A stretch of DNA of 64,000 nucleotides from Alphaproteobacteria bacterium (GTDB lineage Bacteria; Pseudomonadota; Alphaproteobacteria; Micropepsales; Micropepsaceae), in the NCBI GenBank assembly GCA_025924715.1, contig JAICHV010000006.1, forward strand, positions 40,324 to 104,323, written 5' to 3'. Of this stretch, positions 59,651 through 64,000 are shown in pieces (positions within the stretch are counted from its first letter, which is position 1; the number at the start of each line of letters is the position of its first letter). The notes below the pieces were generated by a model. The model worked only from the letters and a program-made list of their open reading frames with translations, was not told where the DNA came from and did not search any database. The translations under genes were made by a program, and so were the position numbers.

Positions 59651-60481
59651 TTAAGCGCCGGACAGCGCCCCGTGATGCAGCGGACCTTGGCCACCGCCCA
59701 ATCCCGCGGCGGTCCGGATCGCTTCCTGAACATAGCCATGGCCGCGCGCCACCGCGTCTTTGAGATTCATGCCTTGCGCCAAGCCGCAGGCAATGGCGGT
59801 GGCCAGGGTGCAGCCGGTGCCATGGGTGTGGCGGGTCTGCTGGCGCAGAGCCTCGAACACGGTCTGCCTGCCCTCTTCCACCAGCACATCGCGCACCAGG
59901 GCTCCGTCGCCATGACCGCCTTTGAACAAGACCTGGCGGCCGCCCAGCAAAGTGAAAGCCTGGCTGGCATTGCGGATGCCGTGATCGCCGGCGGCGGAAA
60001 TTCCGATCAGCGCTTCCACTTCGGGCAAATTCGGCGTCAGCAAGAGGGCGCGCGGCAGCAAGCGGGCTTTGAGAATCTCCACCCCCGCCTCGTCCAGCAG
60101 CGCGGCGCCGCTCGACGACAGCAGCACCGGGTCAAGCACCAGCGGCAAGGCGTTGCCCTCCAGCGCATCGGCCACCACCGCGGCGATGGCGCCGTTGCCC
60201 AGCATGCCGATCTTGATCGCGTCGGCGCCGATATCCTCGAGCGCCGCTTCGATCTGGCCGCGCACGATGTCCGGCGTCATATATTGAACGGCGCGCACGC
60301 CGCGGGTGGTCTGCACCGTCACCGCGGTCACCGCGGTCTGGGCATAAACCCCGAAGGCCATCGCGGTCTTGAGATCGGCCTGCAGCCCTGCCCCGGCGCT
60401 GGAATCGGAACCCGCGATGACCAGCAGCCGCGCAATCGCTTTTTGACTGGTCGCGCGCGCGGACGGAAAACCGTTTCCCAC
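59651..60481 (-). CDS. thiD: Hydroxymethylpyrimidine/phosphomethylpyrimidine kinase
   Basis: LLVIAGSDSSAGAGLQADLKTAMAFGVYAQTAVTAVTVQTTRGV...LFKGGHGDG...HGTGCTLATAIA. Confidence 0.94.
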   Translation of the reverse strand: MGNGFPSARATSQKAIARLLVIAGSDSSAGAGLQADLKTAMAFGVYAQTAVTAVTVQTTRGVRAVQYMTPDIVRGQIEAALEDIGADAIKIGMLGNGAIAAVVADALEGNALPLVLDPVLLSSSGAALLDEAGVEILKARLLPRALLLTPNLPEVEALIGISAAGDHGIRNASQAFTLLGGRQVLFKGGHGDGALVRDVLVEEGRQTVFEALRQQTRHTHGTGCTLATAIACGLAQGMNLKDAVARGHGYVQEAIRTAAGLGGGQGPLHHGALSGA

Positions 60482-60496
60482 TTTTCCTGCGCGCTC

Positions 60497-61843
60497 CTAA
60501 GCGGCGACCTCTTCGATGGCGCCGGCAATGGCGCGGACCACGGCGCGCACGGTTTTTTCGTCCTCGCCTTCGGCCATCACCCGGATCAAGGGTTCGGTGC
60601 CCGATTTGCGCACCAGCACCCGGCCATTGGCGCCCAGCCGCGCCCGGGCCTCGTCGATCGAGGATTTCACCTTGGCGTCGTCCAAGGGCGAGCCTTTCTT
60701 GAAACGCACATTCTCCAGCACCTGGGGCAGCGGCTCGAACAGATGGGCCGCCTCCGACGCCGGTTTGCCTTCCTGGGCCAGCACCGCCAACACCTGCAGC
60801 GCTGCGATCATGCCGTCGCCGGTGGTGGAAAAATCCGACAGGATGATATGGCCGGATTGTTCGCCGCCGACATTGAAGCCGCCCTTGGCCATTTCCTCCA
60901 GCACATAGCGGTCGCCCACGGCCGCCCGGGCCAGCTTCAGGTTCAAGCCCTTGAGATAGCGGTCGAGCCCCGCATTGGACATCACCGTGCCGACCACGCC
61001 GCCGCCGGTCAGCGCCTGGTTGCGGGACCAGCATTTTGCGATCAGCGCCAGGATCTGGTCGCCGTCCAGGATATGGCCATGTTCATCGGACATCACCACC
61101 CGGTCGGCGTCGCCGTCCAGCGCGATGCCGAAATCGGCGCGCATCTCACGCACTTTGGCGCACATGGCCGAGGTCGCGGTCGAGCCGCAGTCCAGATTGA
61201 TGTTCAGGCCGTTGGGGCTCACGCCCATCGCCACCACATCGGCGCCCAATTCCCAGAGCACGTCCGGCGCCACTTTATAGGCCGCGCCATTGGCGCAATC
61301 GATCACGATGCGAAGGCCATCGAGCCGCAGATTGCGCGGAAAGGTACGCTTGACGAATTCGATATAGCGCGCCTGGCTGTCGTCGATGCGCTTGGCGCGG
61401 CCGATGGCCGAGCCCTGCGCCAGGCCTGCCTCCAGCCCGGCATCCATCAGGGTCTCGATCTCTGCTTCCACCGCATCGGACAGTTTCTGCCCATCGGGAC
61501 CGAAGAATTTGAGGCCATTGTCGCCATACGGATTATGCGAGGCGGTGATCATCACGCCCAGATCGGCGCGCAGCGAGCGGGTCAGCATGGCGACCGCCGG
61601 GGTCGGCAGGGGGCCGAACTGGAACACATCCATGCCCACCGCGGTGAAGCCCGAGACCAGGGCGCTTTCCAGCATATAGCCGGACAGGCGGGTGTCCTTG
61701 CCGATCACCACCCGGTGGCGATGGTCGCCGCGAGTGAAGATGCGCCCCGCAGCCATGCCGGCCTTCATGGCGATTTCGGGGGTCAGGACCGAAGCGTTGG
61801 TGCGGCCGCGGATGCCGTCGGTGCCGAAATATTTGCGGGTCAT
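60497..61843 (-). CDS. glmM: Phosphoglucosamine mutase
   Basis: [16 protein letters not shown]...[26 protein letters not shown]...[12 protein letters not shown]. Confidence 0.98.
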   Translation of the reverse strand: MTRKYFGTDGIRGRTNASVLTPEIAMKAGMAAGRIFTRGDHRHRVVIGKDTRLSGYMLESALVSGFTAVGMDVFQFGPLPTPAVAMLTRSLRADLGVMITASHNPYGDNGLKFFGPDGQKLSDAVEAEIETLMDAGLEAGLAQGSAIGRAKRIDDSQARYIEFVKRTFPRNLRLDGLRIVIDCANGAAYKVAPDVLWELGADVVAMGVSPNGLNINLDCGSTATSAMCAKVREMRADFGIALDGDADRVVMSDEHGHILDGDQILALIAKCWSRNQALTGGGVVGTVMSNAGLDRYLKGLNLKLARAAVGDRYVLEEMAKGGFNVGGEQSGHIILSDFSTTGDGMIAALQVLAVLAQEGKPASEAAHLFEPLPQVLENVRFKKGSPLDDAKVKSSIDEARARLGANGRVLVRKSGTEPLIRVMAEGEDEKTVRAVVRAIAGAIEEVAA

Positions 61844-61894
61844 CTGTCAGATCCTGGAAGTAAGCAATTGTACCACATCCCGGCAAGCGGGACG

Positions 61895-62683
61895 TTAACG
61901 CCCGTCATTCTCGAGGGTTTCGAGAACCTCCAGGCCCTCCCGAAGCGGGGCGGGAGCATGGGTGCGGATATAATCCGCTCCCTGGGCAACCGCAAACAGC
62001 TCGGCGGCCAGGCTGGCCTCGGGGGGCAAACCCGGCAGCGCCTTGAGGAAGGATTTGCGCGAGACGCTGACCAGCAGAGGCAGGCCGAAGGCTTCGGCCA
62101 GCTGGGGCAGCCGCTCCAGCACGGTCAGCGAGGTCTGGGGATTGGTGCCCAGAAAAAAGCCCATGCCGGGGTCCAGGATCAGCCGCTCGCGAGCGATACC
62201 GGCTTGGAGCAAGGCGCTCAGCCGCGCCTCGAAGAATTCCACAATACGTTCGAAGATTGCCTCCGGCGGGACATCGATGCGGGTGGCGATGCCCTGGCTT
62301 TGCACCGCATGCATGACGATCAGCTTGGCCTTGGAGCGCGCCAGCGCCGGATAGAGCGCGGGCTCCGCAAAGCCATGAATGTCGTTGAGGTAGTCGACCC
62401 CCTGTTCCAGTGCGAAGGCTTGCACCTGCGGCACAAAGCTGTCGATGGAGAGCGAGGCGCCCACGTCATGCAAAGGGCCGATCAGGGCCGCCAGCCGCGC
62501 GATCTCCACATCGGGTGGGACCGGCGCGGCATCGGGATGCGACGACGCCGCCCCGATATCGATGATGTCGGCGCCATCCGCCAGCAGATTGTTGGCATGG
62601 GCCAGCGCCGCTTCCGGCGCCAGATATTGGCCGCCGTCGGAAAACGAGTCTTCGGTGATGTTGAGGATGCCGAGGATTTTCAT
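61895..62683 (-). CDS. folP: Dihydropteroate synthase
   Basis: MKILGILNITEDSFSDGGQYLAPEAALAHANNLLADGADIIDIGAASSHPDA...LILDPGMGFFLG. Confidence 0.95.
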   Translation of the reverse strand: MKILGILNITEDSFSDGGQYLAPEAALAHANNLLADGADIIDIGAASSHPDAAPVPPDVEIARLAALIGPLHDVGASLSIDSFVPQVQAFALEQGVDYLNDIHGFAEPALYPALARSKAKLIVMHAVQSQGIATRIDVPPEAIFERIVEFFEARLSALLQAGIARERLILDPGMGFFLGTNPQTSLTVLERLPQLAEAFGLPLLVSVSRKSFLKALPGLPPEASLAAELFAVAQGADYIRTHAPAPLREGLEVLETLENDGR

Positions 62684-62690
62684 GGTCTGA

Positions 62691-62720
62691 AAAGAAAAGG
62701 GCGGCCTTGCGACCGCCCTT
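62691..62720 (-). terminator. Rho-independent terminator of ftsH
   Basis: Minus strand AAGGGCGG-TCGCAAGG-CCGCCCTT-TTCTTTTC. Confidence 0.85.
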
Positions 62721-62743
62721 CTCTAACACATTTGCCGCCTTGC

Positions 62744-64000
<1,257 letters not shown>

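Overview
A 64 kb, high-GC chromosomal window that looks alphaproteobacterial (mre/rod cluster order, a CtrA-type TTAA-N7-TTAA box, a Mrp/purA/glmM/ftsH housekeeping background). Most of it is ordinary metabolism: an otsA/GH15/otsB/ROK-kinase/GH15/pgl/zwf/gnd operon, the rod cluster (mreBCD-mrdA-rodA), branched-chain amino-acid genes (leuA, ilvC, ilvN, ilvB), miaA/serB, degP-like, mrp, folA, purA, a copper/ECF-sigma cluster, and thiD-glmM-folP-ftsH. The accessory material of most interest is: (1) a complete chaperone-usher type pilus locus (about 16.8-23.8 kb) with four pilin-like proteins of apparent DUF4402 type. All four end in a penultimate Tyr with Gly at -14, and the divergent promoter carries a perfect CtrA-type box. 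(2) Two candidate transcription-attenuation leaders encoded in the sequence and absent from the ORF track: a 43-aa leader peptide with five consecutive CUU Leu codons upstream of leuA, and MQYTLVLIGLPPGGS followed by a terminator upstream of ilvB. (3) Two copies of an identical GGAATAAA-N13-CGGTAT motif, in front of an ECF sigma gene and in front of its downstream metallophosphoesterase/cupredoxin genes. (4) A secreted transglutaminase-like / double TonB-C / SpvB-RHS-like three-gene cassette. (5) A subclass B3-like metallo-beta-lactamase. All family calls are made by eye from translated sequence. No database search was run.
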